Shown in pieces: positions 34,749 through 44,563 of a stretch of DNA of 64,000 bases. The stretch is from the NCBI RefSeq assembly GCF_012027615.1, contig NZ_SNUT01000001.1:496001-560000 (forward strand), given 5' to 3'. Below the pieces are notes generated by a model. The model ran no database searches. It worked only from the letters and a program-made list of their open reading frames with translations, and was not told where the DNA came from. A program made the position numbers and the translations under genes. How positions within the stretch are numbered: the stretch's first letter is position 1; every line of letters begins with the position of its first letter. This DNA is from Thermococcus sp. 21S7. Lineage in GTDB: Archaea; Methanobacteriota_B; Thermococci; Thermococcales; Thermococcaceae.

Positions 34749-35684
34749 ATGGAGATTCCCGAGAACGTTAAGAAAAGGTTGAGCATCCCGGCCGAGGAGC
34801 ACTTTTACGCTGGCCACACCGCCTGCCAGGGCTGTGGCGCTTCCCTCGGACTTCGCTACGTCCTTAAGGCTTACGGAAGGAAAACCATCTTCGCCATCCC
34901 GGCGTGCTGTTCAACCATCATCGCCGGCCCCTGGCCGTACACGGCCTTCGAGGCCAACCTGTTCCACACCGCCTTTGAGACCACCGGTGCGGTCATAGGC
35001 GGTATCGAGGCGGCCCTCAAGGCGAGGGGCTTTAAGGTCAAGGGCGAGGATGGAATAATGGTCGTCGGCTGGGCCGGTGACGGTGGTACGGCGGACATAG
35101 GTCTCCAGGCACTGTCGGGCTTCCTTGAGAGGGGCCACGACGCGGTCTACATAATGTACGACAACGAGGCCTACATGAACACCGGAATCCAGAGGTCGGG
35201 TTCCACCCCCTACGGAGCCTGGACCACCAACACCCCGGGCGGAAAGAAGCACTTCCTGGAGAGGAGGCACAAGAAGAAGGTCATAGACATCGTCATCGCC
35301 CACGAGATACCCTACGCAGCGACGGCGAGCATTGCCTTCCCGGAGGACTTCATGAGGAAGCTCAAGAAGGCCCAGAAGACACCGGGACCGAGCTTCATCC
35401 AGCTCTTCGCACCGTGCCCGACCGGCTGGCGCTCACCGACAGACAAGAGCATCGAGCTTGCAAAGCTCGCAGTCCAGACCGCATACTTCCCGCTCTTCGA
35501 GTACGAGAACGGAAAGTACAAAATCAACATGCCCAGCACCAAGAAGGAGCCGAAGCCGCTCGCCGACTTCCTCAAGCTCCAGGGCAGGTTTAAGTACATG
35601 ACCCAGGAGGACATCGACGTCCTTCAGCAGTGGGTCCTCCACGAGTGGGAGAAGCTCAAGAAGCTCGCCGAGGTCTTCGGCTGA
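34749..35684 (+). CDS. vorB: 2-ketoisovalerate ferredoxin oxidoreductase beta subunit
   Basis: The product is 311 residues. It carries the cluster cysteines in HTACQGCGASLGL and CCST, the thiamine diphosphate-binding [14 protein letters not shown] and [12 protein letters not shown], and a later Cys in APCPTGW. It completes the VOR complex that oxidises branched-chain 2-oxoacids to acyl-CoA. ATG 34749 has AGGTGAGAACG upstream; the nine bases before it are in frame but unlikely to be used. Confidence 0.92.
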   Translation: MEIPENVKKRLSIPAEEHFYAGHTACQGCGASLGLRYVLKAYGRKTIFAIPACCSTIIAGPWPYTAFEANLFHTAFETTGAVIGGIEAALKARGFKVKGEDGIMVVGWAGDGGTADIGLQALSGFLERGHDAVYIMYDNEAYMNTGIQRSGSTPYGAWTTNTPGGKKHFLERRHKKKVIDIVIAHEIPYAATASIAFPEDFMRKLKKAQKTPGPSFIQLFAPCPTGWRSPTDKSIELAKLAVQTAYFPLFEYENGKYKINMPSTKKEPKPLADFLKLQGRFKYMTQEDIDVLQQWVLHEWEKLKKLAEVFG

Positions 35685-35711
35685 GCTTTCCATATTTAAT
35701 TCCCCGCAGCA

Positions 35712-35722
35712 AGATTTAAGTT
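35712..35722 (+). promoter_or_regulatory. TATA box of porDAB
   Basis: AGATTTAAGTT lies about 36 bases before porD, between vorB and porD. It would let the POR part of the cluster be transcribed separately from VOR. Confidence 0.5.
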
Positions 35723-35753
35723 CCAATCTGATAATTCACCTGAGGTGATACAC

Positions 35754-36071
35754 ATGGCCGAGACCCCGTTTAAGGCCGAGATTGAGAGGGTTCAGAAGGA
35801 GTATAGCGAAAAAATGACCCCCGGAGCGGTCGTCTACCTGCCGGGGAGCAGCGTTGTGAACAAGACGGGTTCCTGGCGTGTTTTCATGCCGGAATTCAAC
35901 AGGGACAAGTGCGTTAGGTGCTACCTCTGCTACATCTACTGCCCAGAGCCGGCTATCTACCTCGACGAGGAGAACTACCCGGTCTTCGACTACGACTACT
36001 GTAAGGGTTGCGGAATCTGTGCGAACGAATGCCCGACCAAGGCCATAACAATGGTTAGGGAGACCAAGTGA
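35754..36071 (+). CDS. porD: Pyruvate ferredoxin oxidoreductase delta subunit
   Basis: The product is a 105-residue ferredoxin-like subunit with CVRCYLCYIYCPEPAIY and CKGCGICANECPTKAI binding two [4Fe-4S] clusters. It passes electrons from the thiamine-bound intermediate to ferredoxin. ATG 35754 has AGGTGA upstream. The second cluster region is identical in DNA to vorD over 61 bases. Confidence 0.92.
   Translation: MAETPFKAEIERVQKEYSEKMTPGAVVYLPGSSVVNKTGSWRVFMPEFNRDKCVRCYLCYIYCPEPAIYLDEENYPVFDYDYCKGCGICANECPTKAITMVRETK
35994..36054 (+). repeat. 61-base identity shared with vorD (copy in porD)
   Basis: Identical to 33474-33534 in vorD. Such a silent-site match in an otherwise diverged paralog pair points to recent gene conversion. 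Confidence 0.9.
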
Positions 36072-36082
36072 GGTGGTGAAAG

Positions 36083-37267
36083 ATGCCGATTAAGAAGGTT
36101 ATGAAGGCCAACGAGGCTGCCGCCTGGGCGGCCAAGCTCGCCAAGCCGAAGGTCATAGCGGCGTTTCCGATTACCCCGTCAACGCTCGTTCCAGAGAAGA
36201 TAAGCGAGTTCGTCGCCGACGGAGAACTCGACGCCGAGTTCATTAAGGTCGAAAGCGAGCACTCCGCTATTTCGGCCTGTGTCGGTGCTTCAGCGGCCGG
36301 CGTTAGAACCTTCACCGCGACCGCTTCCCAGGGTCTCGCCCTCATGCACGAGATACTCTTCATCGCCGCCGGAATGCGCCTCCCGATAGTCATCGCCGTT
36401 GGAAACCGCTCCCTGAGCGCTCCCATCAACATCTGGAACGACTGGCAGGACACCATCAGCGAGCGCGACACCGGCTGGCTCCAGTTCTACGCCGAGAACA
36501 ACCAGGAGGCTCTCGACCTCATTCTGATAGCCTACAAGGTCGCCGAGAACGAGAAGGTTCTCCTTCCGGCCATGGTTGGATTCGACGCCTTCATTCTGAC
36601 CCACACCGTCGAGCCGGTTGAGATACCCGACCAGGAGCTCGTTGACGAGTTCCTCGGCGAGTACGAACCGAAGCACGCGTACCTTGACCCTGCCAAGCCG
36701 ATAACCCAGGGTGCCCTCGGATTCCCGGCCCACTACATGGAAGCCAGGTACACGGTCTGGGAGGCCAACGAGAACGCCAAGGATGTCATAGACGAGGCAT
36801 TCGCCGAGTTCGAAAAGAAGTTCGGCAGAAAGTACCAGAAGATAGAGGAGTACAGAACAGAGGATGCGGAGATCATCTTCGTCACCATGGGCTCGCTCGC
36901 AGGCACCGTGAAGGAGTACGTCGACAGCCTCCGCGAGAAGGGCCTCAAGGTCGGAGCCGCGAAGATAACCGTTTACAGGCCGTTCCCGGTTGAGGAGGTT
37001 CGCGAGCTGGCGAAGAAGGCGAAGGTTCTCGCACTGCTTGAGAAGAACGTCACCTTCAGCGTCGGCGGAGCCCTCTTCCAGGACTTCAGCAGGGCGCTCA
37101 TCAACGAGAGCGAGAAGCCGAAGATAGTTGACTTCATCCTCGGCCTCGGAGGCAGGGACGTCACATTCAAGGACCTCGACGAGGCCCTCGCGATTGCCCA
37201 GAAGGCCCTCAACGGAGAGGCCGTTGATGAGGTCAACTGGATCGGCCTGAGGAAGGAGATACTGTGA
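36083..37267 (+). CDS. porA: Pyruvate ferredoxin oxidoreductase alpha subunit
   Basis: The product is 394 residues. It contains [38 protein letters not shown] and [19 protein letters not shown]. It forms the substrate pocket with PorB and converts pyruvate and CoA to acetyl-CoA, CO2 and reduced ferredoxin. GGTGG lies just upstream of the ATG, eleven bases after the porD stop. Confidence 0.93.
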   Translation: MPIKKVMKANEAAAWAAKLAKPKVIAAFPITPSTLVPEKISEFVADGELDAEFIKVESEHSAISACVGASAAGVRTFTATASQGLALMHEILFIAAGMRLPIVIAVGNRSLSAPINIWNDWQDTISERDTGWLQFYAENNQEALDLILIAYKVAENEKVLLPAMVGFDAFILTHTVEPVEIPDQELVDEFLGEYEPKHAYLDPAKPITQGALGFPAHYMEARYTVWEANENAKDVIDEAFAEFEKKFGRKYQKIEEYRTEDAEIIFVTMGSLAGTVKEYVDSLREKGLKVGAAKITVYRPFPVEEVRELAKKAKVLALLEKNVTFSVGGALFQDFSRALINESEKPKIVDFILGLGGRDVTFKDLDEALAIAQKALNGEAVDEVNWIGLRKEIL

Positions 37268-37277
37268 GGTGATGAAG

Positions 37278-38273
37278 ATGGCCGTTAGAAAACCCCCCGT
37301 TACCACTCGCGAGTACTGGGCACCCGGTCACGCCGCCTGTGCCGGCTGTGGCTGTGCCACCGCTCTCAGGCTTGCAACCAAGGCCTTCAGTGAGGCCATG
37401 GAAGAGAAGTACGGCGACCCCGATGCCTTCGCCGTAGCCCAGGCCACCGGATGTATGGAGGTCGTTTCAGCCGTCTTCCCGTACACCGCCTGGAAGGCCC
37501 CGTGGATCCACGTCGCATTCGAGAACGCGGCCGCTGCTGCAAGCGGTGTTGAGGCCGCCTGGAAGAAGCTCGGAAGGAAGGGCAAGATTCTCGCCATAGG
37601 CGGTGACGGTGGTACCGCCGACATCGGTATGCAGGCCCTCAGCGGTATGCTTGAGCGCTGGCACAACGTCGTTTACCTCATGTACGACAACGAGGCCTAC
37701 ATGAACACAGGAATCCAGAGGTCAAGCTCCACCCCGTACGGTGCCTGGACCACCACCAGCCCGCCGGGCAAGTACTCCATCGGTGAGGACAAGCCCAAGA
37801 AGTGGGTCGCCCTCATCGCCGCAGCCCACCAGGTTCCGTACGTCGCAACCGCCAGCATAGGCAACCCGTTCGACTTCATCAGAAAGATGAAGATCGCCGC
37901 GAAGGTTGACGGCCCTGCCTTCGTCCAGGTCCAGTGTACCTGCCCGACCGGATGGAAGAGCCCGCTTGAGAAGGGCGTCGAGATAGCCAAGCTTGCCATC
38001 GAGACCGGCGTCTGGCCGCTCTTTGAGATCGAGAACGGCGACCTTTGGAACATCAAGATACAGGCTCCGGGAGGAGGCGCCAAGGTCAAGCGCGAGGGCG
38101 GTCGCGTAGTCGCCATCGAGTTCAAGAAGCCCATCGAGGAGTACCTCAAGCTCCAGGGCAGGTTCAAGCACCTCTTCAAGCAGCCAGAGGCGATAGACAC
38201 CCTCCGCGAGCAGATAAAAGCCATGTGGAAGGTCCTCGGCGTCGAGGTCACCCTCCCGAAGCCGGAGGAGTGA
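37278..38273 (+). CDS. porB: Pyruvate ferredoxin oxidoreductase beta subunit
   Basis: The product is 331 residues, matching the usual length, beginning [20 protein letters not shown]. Cluster cysteines occur in [10 protein letters not shown] and later CTCPTGW; thiamine diphosphate binds at [13 protein letters not shown] and [15 protein letters not shown] 37278 has AGGTGATG upstream. The strong T-run after the stop (38283-38305) probably ends the cluster's transcript. Confidence 0.93.
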   Translation: MAVRKPPVTTREYWAPGHAACAGCGCATALRLATKAFSEAMEEKYGDPDAFAVAQATGCMEVVSAVFPYTAWKAPWIHVAFENAAAAASGVEAAWKKLGRKGKILAIGGDGGTADIGMQALSGMLERWHNVVYLMYDNEAYMNTGIQRSSSTPYGAWTTTSPPGKYSIGEDKPKKWVALIAAAHQVPYVATASIGNPFDFIRKMKIAAKVDGPAFVQVQCTCPTGWKSPLEKGVEIAKLAIETGVWPLFEIENGDLWNIKIQAPGGGAKVKREGGRVVAIEFKKPIEEYLKLQGRFKHLFKQPEAIDTLREQIKAMWKVLGVEVTLPKPEE

Positions 38274-38280
38274 ACTCCTC

Positions 38281-38305
38281 CACCTTTTTCTATTGTGTTT
38301 CTTTG
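38281..38305 (+). terminator. T-rich terminator after porB
   Basis: The sequence just after porB contains CCTTTTTCTATTGTGTTTCT. Runs of T are the main archaeal termination signal, and the next gene (Mrp) has its own TATA box near 38360, so a transcript end here is expected. Confidence 0.45.
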
Positions 38306-38401
38306 AACCGACCGGGCATTACACAGATCTGTCCAAGATTGCCGTATTTTGGGACAAAACTTTTAAGCTCCTTATGGCAACCTAATCTGGAGGTGAATTA
38401 G

Positions 38402-39307
38402 ATGACCATCAAAGCTCCCACGCTCAACATAGGTGGACTGGGCGCTGATCCCCTCACCCAGAGAATAAACGAAAAGCAGGAGAAGTGGACGTATAAGATA
38501 GCCGTCCTGAGCGGTAAGGGCGGCGTCGGAAAGAGCACCGTTGCCGTCAACCTGGCGGCGGCACTGGCCAAGAAGGGCTACTTCGTTGGAATACTCGACG
38601 CGGACATACACGGGCCGAACGTTGCCAAGATGCTCGGCGTCGACAGGGCGGAGGTTCTGGCCGAAAAGCTCGAAGACGGCAGGTTCGAGATGATACCGCC
38701 GATGAACGACTTCCTCGGCCAGACGACCCCGATCAAGGTCATGAGCATGGGCTTCCTCGTCCCAGAGGATCAGCCGATAATCTGGCGCGGCGCTCTGGTC
38801 ACGAAAGCCATCAAGCAGCTCCTCGGTGACGTCAAGTGGGGTTCGCTGGACTTCATGATAGTCGACTTCCCGCCCGGAACCGGCGACGAGATACTGACCG
38901 TCACCCAGACCCTCAAGCTCGATGCGGCGGTTGTAGTAACCACGCCCCAGGAGGTAGCGCTCCTCGACACGGGTAAGGCAGTCAACATGATGAAGAAGAT
39001 GGAAGTGCCCTACGTTGCGGTCGTCGAGAACATGAGCTACCTCATCTGCCCGCACTGCGGCAACGAGATAGACCTCTTCGGAAAGGGCGGAGGCCGGAAG
39101 CTTGCGGAGAAGGAGGGCGTCGACTTCCTCGGCGAGATTCCGATAGACCTTAAGGCCAGGGAGGCGAGCGATGCGGGCATACCGATAGTTCTATACGAGG
39201 ACACCGTTGCTGCCAAGTCATTTATGGAAATCGTGGACAGGCTCGTGGAGAGGCTCGGAAAGATAAAGGGTGAACAGGAAGCCTCGGACGAGCCCCAGAC
39301 CCGCTGA
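38402..39307 (+). CDS. Mrp/Nbp35-family iron-sulfur cluster carrier ATPase
   Basis: The product is 301 residues. It carries the deviant Walker A motif GKGGVGKST, the Mrp signature LDADIHGPNVAKMLGV, Walker B region MIVDFPPGTGDE, and the cluster-binding pair CPHCG near residue 220. It is a P-loop scaffold that transfers Fe-S clusters to apo-proteins. It lies directly after the iron-sulfur-rich POR/VOR cluster, a sensible setting, with its own TATA-like AACTTTTAAGC and GGAGGTG. Confidence 0.92.
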   Translation: MTIKAPTLNIGGLGADPLTQRINEKQEKWTYKIAVLSGKGGVGKSTVAVNLAAALAKKGYFVGILDADIHGPNVAKMLGVDRAEVLAEKLEDGRFEMIPPMNDFLGQTTPIKVMSMGFLVPEDQPIIWRGALVTKAIKQLLGDVKWGSLDFMIVDFPPGTGDEILTVTQTLKLDAAVVVTTPQEVALLDTGKAVNMMKKMEVPYVAVVENMSYLICPHCGNEIDLFGKGGGRKLAEKEGVDFLGEIPIDLKAREASDAGIPIVLYEDTVAAKSFMEIVDRLVERLGKIKGEQEASDEPQTR

Positions 39308-39389
39308 CTCCAACTACCTTTCCTTCTTCACCAAGTTCCACTGCATTAACTTTTTAACCACTTCTGGGTATCTCACTGGGAGGGATACG

Positions 39390-40757
39390 ATGAAACGGGC
39401 CCTCGTTCTGGTAACTCTAATCCTCCTGATCGCCCTTCCCCTAGCCTCCGCGGAGAGGCTGAGCTACTACCCTAGCCAGGAGGCGTTTCAGACGTTTCTG
39501 AACTCAAGCTCATCCTACACGGTCCTTGCAGGTAAAGACGAGTGGGCCAGGGGATGGGCGTACTACGTGGACGAGAAGCTCTACACGATAAAGCCCCACG
39601 GCAACGGAACGCTCGTTCTGGTAGGAAACGTCTACAACAACCCCGCGATGGCCCACGTCTGGAATCTTACGGGGCTTCCCGCTAATGCCTCCCTCCTCCC
39701 CTCCATCGTCGTCCTCAACGGCACCGTTCTCATAACCGGTTCCGAAAACAACATCTATATGACGGAGAAGGCCTTCGAAAGACTTTGGAATCCCCCCAGG
39801 GGCTCAAAGGTGGCGTTTCTGGTCATAACCTCCGCGGTAATCCTTGCGTTTCTGCTCGCCCTGAGGCGCGACAGGAGCCACGCCGGCAGCTTCTACATCC
39901 TAACCGCGTCGCTGTTTATCCTCTGGTACCTCATCGCCCAAAGACCCGTCTTAACAAGGGAGTTCCTGCGCTACTTCCTCCAGGCCGTAACATTTGCCGT
40001 AGGCGGTTCTCCGGAGTCTCCCCTCAGCGTGATAATGGGGGCGGTCTTCATGTTCGTGCCGCCCATCGAGGAGAACATAATACTTGTCCACTGGGTTCTA
40101 ATCCTCCTGATAGCATCGTTTTCCTTCTATCTGGCACCCAAAAGGGCCCGTGAGCTTGGCTTCCTGATATTCGGGCTTATCTTCGTTTCACCCATGTTCA
40201 GGGAGAACCTGTACCACATCAACGGTAGCGCCCTCGGTCTGGCGGGGCTGGTTATAACACTCGCCATCGTGAGCAACGTGACGTTCTCCCCGGAGAAATG
40301 GAAGGCCTTGCTCCAGACCTTCGTCCTTTCGGCGTTCACACTGCTCACGATAGCCATAAACCCGTATCTGGTCTTCATACCAATAGCATTTGTCATCACG
40401 TTCCCGAAGAGACACCTGAGAAACTACGCCTACCTGCTGATAACCGGTGCCGGAGTGCTCCTCATGTACCTCCAGTTCGGGATTCCAGTCGGGATTCCGA
40501 GGGGAATGGACCCGCACGGGTGGAGGTACCTGGAGAGGTTCCTGTTCAACAGCGCCTTGGCGCTGGTGACGATGGTCTACGCGATGGCCGCGGGAGAAAG
40601 GGGAATAAAGATGAAGGGCCAGACGGCGTTTCTGCTCCTGATGACGATTCTGTACCTTCCGGCGTCGTTGTTCGTGCCCTCACTGTTCCCCTACTGCTTC
40701 GTCCTTCTGGCTGCACTGACCGTGAGACTGGTGCACGGGCTCACTCCCGGAACTTGA
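39390..40757 (+). CDS. Membrane protein with extracellular N-terminal domain, function unknown
   Basis: The product is 455 residues. A signal segment (1-20) precedes a 110-residue outside domain (residues about 21-135, with YPSQEAFQTFLNSSSSYTVL and many Asn-glycosylation motifs). About ten membrane helices follow to the end. ATG 39390 has GGGAGGG upstream and CTTTTTAACC as TATA box; the open frame extends upstream into the Mrp gene but that is overlap. I do not recognise the family. Length and topology recall a glycosyl or polymer-handling membrane protein, but no catalytic motif is clear. Confidence 0.65.
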   Translation: MKRALVLVTLILLIALPLASAERLSYYPSQEAFQTFLNSSSSYTVLAGKDEWARGWAYYVDEKLYTIKPHGNGTLVLVGNVYNNPAMAHVWNLTGLPANASLLPSIVVLNGTVLITGSENNIYMTEKAFERLWNPPRGSKVAFLVITSAVILAFLLALRRDRSHAGSFYILTASLFILWYLIAQRPVLTREFLRYFLQAVTFAVGGSPESPLSVIMGAVFMFVPPIEENIILVHWVLILLIASFSFYLAPKRARELGFLIFGLIFVSPMFRENLYHINGSALGLAGLVITLAIVSNVTFSPEKWKALLQTFVLSAFTLLTIAINPYLVFIPIAFVITFPKRHLRNYAYLLITGAGVLLMYLQFGIPVGIPRGMDPHGWRYLERFLFNSALALVTMVYAMAAGERGIKMKGQTAFLLLMTILYLPASLFVPSLFPYCFVLLAALTVRLVHGLTPGT

Positions 40758-41475
40758 TCGCACCGATGAGGGTTCCCCTGAGATGGGGACCGATTTCCTT
40801 TATGATTCCGGGGGCCTGGGTTCCCTTCTTGAGTATCAACAGGGTCTCCATGAGGCCCAGTTCCTCTATGCGCTTCACGTCCCTTCCGTGGCCCGTTTTG
40901 ATGAGGGCCTTCTCAACGTTCTCGCTCACGGTGCCGGCTATGAAGAGCTTGTCGTGGCCGTCGCTTGTCCAGCCCTTTATGCGCTTCAGCTGTTTCTCGC
41001 TGAAGGCCAGCTCCACCTCCCTGGCACCGAATTCCACATTGGACACGGTGACCTCAACCGGAAGGTTGTCAACCCATCCGAAGTCCCGTATCATCTGCCT
41101 CACGGGCATTTCGCCGAAGGTCTCTTTGAGGTAGTACAGGGGGAGAAGCGCGTCCTTGGGCCGGGGGGTGAAGATTCCGATGTCCACGTAGGCCCCGTAG
41201 CCGACCCTGCCGAGGTCGATGAACCGACCGCGGTATGTCCCACCCTCTTTAATCGCGCTCAGCTTGTAGGGAACCTCGCCGAATTCCTCGCGGACGAGGT
41301 TTGCGCTTATCTCCTCGTCTTCCCCGTTCAGAGAAACTTTAATCCAGTTCTTCTTGACCGCCGAAAGCTTCCATTCGACTTCCAAATCCCCAAGGAGGGC
41401 CTTCAGCTTCTTATCAAGCTTGAGAAAACCACTCCTATCTCCGTAAACCTTCTCAAGAATAACTACTTCCCTCAT
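40741..41475 (-). CDS. DUF2110 family protein
   Basis: The product is 244 residues, beginning MREVVILEKVYGDRSGFLKL and containing GRFIDLGRVGYGAYVDIGIF. This matches archaeal DUF2110. The central region resembles an S1/OB-like beta-barrel, so nucleic-acid binding is plausible. ATG 41475 has GGGGATG upstream. It sits just downstream of the TFE gene on the same strand and converges on the membrane protein gene with a 17-base overlap. Confidence 0.8.
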   Translation of the reverse strand: MREVVILEKVYGDRSGFLKLDKKLKALLGDLEVEWKLSAVKKNWIKVSLNGEDEEISANLVREEFGEVPYKLSAIKEGGTYRGRFIDLGRVGYGAYVDIGIFTPRPKDALLPLYYLKETFGEMPVRQMIRDFGWVDNLPVEVTVSNVEFGAREVELAFSEKQLKRIKGWTSDGHDKLFIAGTVSENVEKALIKTGHGRDVKRIEELGLMETLLILKKGTQAPGIIKEIGPHLRGTLIGAIKFRE

Positions 41476-41512
41476 ATTCATCATCCCCGAAGTTCATTCA
41501 CCGGCCGTTCAG

Positions 41513-42052
41513 TCAGTTGGACTTCTTTTTCCTGGGCTTCTTCCTGAGGCCGAGCTCTATCTCAAGCTCCTCTATGCGCCTCCGGAGCTCCTCAACGACG
41601 GCGGTGTTGTCGTACTGCATGAGCATCTGCCCGCATATCGGGCACTGGAACTCGTACTCCATGGCTTCGTCGAAGGTCAGCTTTGGATGACCCGGTGTGC
41701 CGCAGTGGTAGTATATCTCACTGGTCTCCTCATCAAGCATCTCCCTGAGCTTCTTGAGCTCCGCCATTTTTTTGGAGCGGATTATCTCTGGGAGGCGCTT
41801 GGTCTCAAGGTGCCAGTAGTAGTAATACCAGCCGGTTTCTTTGTCCCTTATGCGCTTAAACTCGGCCAGTCCCTGGTCGTAGAGCATGTAGAGGACTTTT
41901 CTAACGGTGTTAACTCTGATGCCGGTTATCTCGGCGAGCTCCTCGTCGGTGGATTCCTTCTTCTTTTCGAGAGCCTTAATTACCTCAACGGCCTCTTCAC
42001 CGCCCATGTCCAGTGCAAGCTCAAGGAGCTCCTTGTTTTTCCTCCTCGCCAC
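41513..42052 (-). CDS. tfe: Archaeal transcription factor E (TFE alpha)
   Basis: The product is 179 residues. A winged-helix domain ([20 protein letters not shown]) is followed by a zinc ribbon with YHCGTPGH and FQCPICGQ, then a helical basic tail. TFE joins RNA polymerase and helps to open promoters, corresponding to the eukaryotic TFIIE alpha. I chose GTG 42052, with GGAGGTC seven bases upstream and family-like residues from there; a longer frame up to 42154 reads through AT-rich promoter sequence. Confidence 0.93.
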   Translation of the reverse strand: MARRKNKELLELALDMGGEEAVEVIKALEKKKESTDEELAEITGIRVNTVRKVLYMLYDQGLAEFKRIRDKETGWYYYYWHLETKRLPEIIRSKKMAELKKLREMLDEETSEIYYHCGTPGHPKLTFDEAMEYEFQCPICGQMLMQYDNTAVVEELRRRIEELEIELGLRKKPRKKKSN

Positions 42053-42193
42053 TACGCCGACCTCCAGAGAACATTTAAACACGCTGAATTTTAGCGCATA
42101 AATACCGTCCAATAACAAACTATATGGGCTGGAGTATATATAGGTTTTTGTCATATTTACAACGCCAGTGAACAGAAAAGAACGTTGAGTGGG

Positions 42194-42478
42194 CTAATCG
42201 GTGAAGTACTCGTTAAGCAGTTCCTTCGCGGAGGGCTTGTAGAGTTCCATGACTTCTATGTCCTCGATGACGTTACCCTCCCTGAGCTTGAGTTTGACCT
42301 TGCCTCCGTAGACCTGAAGGTCGTCGAGCATGCCGTAGATGGCATCCTCCGCCTCAAGGGGGGTTTTGAACTTCATTATGTACTCCCCATCCTGAGTGAT
42401 GAGCTTGACCCAATACTCGTTCTTCCTCTTGAAGGGACGGGTAATCTTCGGCTTGAAGTTGTCAATTATAATTTCCAA
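42194..42478 (-). CDS. Small conserved-looking protein, function unknown
   Basis: The product is about 94 residues (MEIIIDNFKPKITRPFKRKN onward), beta-strand-rich with alternating charged residues and a final helix (SAKELLNEYF). I do not recognise the family. The start is probably TTG 42478, since GGAGGTG stands six bases upstream; GTG 42487 overlaps that ribosome binding site. CCTTAAAAATCC near 42540 can serve as TATA box. It lies upstream of tfe with a separate promoter. Confidence 0.65.
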   Translation of the reverse strand: MEIIIDNFKPKITRPFKRKNEYWVKLITQDGEYIMKFKTPLEAEDAIYGMLDDLQVYGGKVKLKLREGNVIEDIEVMELYKPSAKELLNEYFTD

Positions 42479-42627
42479 GTGCTCCACCTCCAGCCCAAAG
42501 ACTTTTTGGTCTCTCTAAGGCTTTTAGGGTGCGGATTTTTAAGGGTTTCCTACGACCCCTTGAATAAAATGATACCAACCATTATTTAAACGTTATGAGG
42601 AGGGTTTCCGGAATTTTGAGAGCCGCA

Positions 42628-43518
42628 TCATGACCTCCCGAAGGGCAGTTCGATTCCCGTCTCCCTCGCCGCCTCTGCGACTTTCTCCAGCGGAACCACT
42701 GCGCTCCTCGCACCAACCTTCTGTACCGTGAGATAGGCCAGCAGCATGCCGAGTCTGGCGGCCTCTTCAAGCGTCCAGCCGCTGAGAACGCCGTATATGA
42801 CCCCGGCGTCGAAGGCGTCCCCCGCACCGGTAGAGTCAACAACCTCCGCGCTCAGCCCGCGAACCTCACGGACGTTCCCCTTGTCATCCCTCACCAGAGC
42901 GCCGCCGCCGTTGAGGGTGACCACGAGATTCCTGGCGCTTGAGAGCGAGAGGTCCAGCGAACCGAACTTCCTCCGGTATTCGTCCTCGTTCATCATGAGG
43001 TAGTCCACCTTCGCCTCCACATCCCTTGGGAGCGCAGCCTCGCCTATGTCCAGGGAAACCGTTATCCCCCTTTCACCGGCGAAGTTCACGACCTCGACTA
43101 TCGTCTCCGGCGGGTTTGAGGAGAGGTGCACGTGCCTTGCCCCGGAAAGGTAATCGAAATCTATCTCCTTCAAAAGGTTGGCACCGGGGTACTTCACTAT
43201 CCTCTTGTCTTCACCGTGTATTATGGCAACGGCAACTCCCGAGGGCGCGTCCACCGTTTTGATGCCCCCGGTGTCAACGCCCAGCCTTCTGAAATACGAG
43301 ATGTGCGCCTCTCCAATCTCGTCCCTTCCAATGGCCCCTATATAGCCGGTTCTTAGCCCAAACGTGGCGAGCCAGCTTATCGTGTTGGCAGCGGCACCGC
43401 CCAGGCCGAAGAACGCGTTTTCGGCGCTGACCTTCTCATGGAACTCCGGAAAACGCTCAACAAGCATTATGATGTCGTAGTTGAGGTTGCCCACACCCAC
43501 AACGTCGAACCTTGCCAT
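42628..43518 (-). CDS. PfkB-family sugar or nucleoside kinase
   Basis: The product is 296 residues. It carries the PfkB signatures [20 protein letters not shown] (first motif region) and the catalytic [20 protein letters not shown] with the active-site Asp. Substrate is not determined; members include ribokinase, nucleoside kinases and the archaeal ribose-1-phosphate and cytidine kinases. ATG 43518 has AGGTGAGGG upstream; the longer frame to 43632 crosses the divergent promoter region and is rejected. Confidence 0.88.
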   Translation of the reverse strand: MARFDVVGVGNLNYDIIMLVERFPEFHEKVSAENAFFGLGGAAANTISWLATFGLRTGYIGAIGRDEIGEAHISYFRRLGVDTGGIKTVDAPSGVAVAIIHGEDKRIVKYPGANLLKEIDFDYLSGARHVHLSSNPPETIVEVVNFAGERGITVSLDIGEAALPRDVEAKVDYLMMNEDEYRRKFGSLDLSLSSARNLVVTLNGGGALVRDDKGNVREVRGLSAEVVDSTGAGDAFDAGVIYGVLSGWTLEEAARLGMLLAYLTVQKVGARSAVVPLEKVAEAARETGIELPFGRS

Positions 43519-43634
43519 GACCCTCACCTCTGAATAAAGAGATGGAGTCGGCATTGTTAATAACCTTGCGGAGGAATCCGGGGAAAGATTTAAATATCCA
43601 TTCCTACTCATATATGGGTAAGAGGTGAACAAAA

Positions 43635-44228
43635 ATGATGCTCATACTGGAGGCGTACTTCAAGAATTATCCAGCCCGGAGGAAGGTGGCAGAGTTCCTC
43701 TTTGAGAACGGCCTCAGCGTGAAGAGCGGAAAGATATACCTCCGAAACGTGGAGGTTCCGATAAGCGAACTTGCGAGGGTGATTGGGGTCAACAGAAAGA
43801 TAGTGTACCACACGATAGAATACATCGAGAAGACCTACCCCCTCAGGCTCATCTTCGAGAGGCTCAACCCGCTGCCGAGTTTGATAGACGTCGCCCCCCT
43901 GATGGGATGGGAAGTTCTGGAGATAGAACTGGAGAAGGGAGGCTACCTCAACGGTTTCTCGGAGGTCCTCGCCCTGCTCGCAGAGAACGGAGTTTCCGTC
44001 ATGGAGGTCTTCAGCAGGAACCTCCACGAAGAACCCACAAAGCTCTACATAGTCATAGACGGTACGCTGCCGGTCGAGGTCTTCATGAGGGTCAAGGAGA
44101 TGGAGGGATTCAGAAAGCTAATCCTCCACACTCCCGAGAAGGACAAGGAGAGGTTCGTCTGCAACTACTGCGAGGTCAAATACTGCCCGAAGAGGGTCCT
44201 AATTGAAAGGCTTGAGTCTACCCCGTGA
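43635..44228 (+). CDS. HTH-ACT regulator of amino acid metabolism (COG2150-like)
   Basis: The product is 197 residues. An N-terminal helix-turn-helix ([20 protein letters not shown], about 40-60) is followed by an ACT-like domain ([20 protein letters not shown]). A Cys-rich end [12 protein letters not shown] may bind metal. It resembles the archaeal predicted regulators of amino acid metabolism. GATTTAAATATCC at 43587-43599 is a good TATA box and AGGTGA precedes ATG 43635. The regulated genes are not known; the ACT domain suggests an amino acid effector. Confidence 0.8.
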   Translation: MMLILEAYFKNYPARRKVAEFLFENGLSVKSGKIYLRNVEVPISELARVIGVNRKIVYHTIEYIEKTYPLRLIFERLNPLPSLIDVAPLMGWEVLEIELEKGGYLNGFSEVLALLAENGVSVMEVFSRNLHEEPTKLYIVIDGTLPVEVFMRVKEMEGFRKLILHTPEKDKERFVCNYCEVKYCPKRVLIERLESTP

Positions 44229-44493
44229 CCCTGAACCCCTCAAGCCCCTCCGGTTCTTCCCATTTTACGTCAACCCTCGTGACCCTCGCCAGGAGCGGGC
44301 CCTGGTGCGCCCAGCCGATGAGCGCCTCAACCCTTTCCGGGTCACCCTCTATGACCGCCTCGACGGTTCCGTCGGGCAGATTCCTCACCCAGCCGTCAAC
44401 TCCGAGTTTTCTGGCCTCCCTCTGCATGCTCCACCTGAATCCAACGCCCTGAACGCGCCCGTAGATTTTAAGGTGAGCCCTTACCCTCCTCAT
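44218..44493 (-). CDS. acyP: Acylphosphatase
   Basis: The product is 91 residues. The family signature [20 protein letters not shown] contains the phosphate-binding loop and catalytic Arg, and [17 protein letters not shown] includes the catalytic Asn. The enzyme hydrolyses acyl phosphates such as acetyl phosphate and 1,3-bisphosphoglycerate. ATG 44493 gives the usual length. It overlaps the convergent ACT regulator by 11 bases and shares one TATA element with cutA. Confidence 0.93.
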   Translation of the reverse strand: MRRVRAHLKIYGRVQGVGFRWSMQREARKLGVDGWVRNLPDGTVEAVIEGDPERVEALIGWAHQGPLLARVTRVDVKWEEPEGLEGFRVTG

Positions 44494-44526
44494 ACACCAT
44501 CCCGTTGATGATATCCCCACAACCGA

Positions 44527-44536
44527 TTTAAGCTTA
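44527..44536. promoter_or_regulatory. Shared divergent TATA element of acyP and cutA
   Basis: TTTAAGCTTA is nearly symmetric and is the only good TATA box between the two divergent genes (ATGs at 44493 and 44564). A start 25 bases to either side leaves leaders of about 13 and 8 bases, so one element may serve both directions. Confidence 0.5.
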
Positions 44537-44563
44537 TCCGTCTACCTTACACCGGTGGGGAAG

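Noticed and set aside
42053-42154. N-terminal extension of TFE
   Set aside because: AT-rich sequence with promoter features; GTG 42052 with GGAGGTC matches the family start.
43519-43632. N-terminal extension of the PfkB-type kinase
   Set aside because: It overlaps the divergent promoter of the ACT regulator, and AGGTGAGGG marks ATG 43518.
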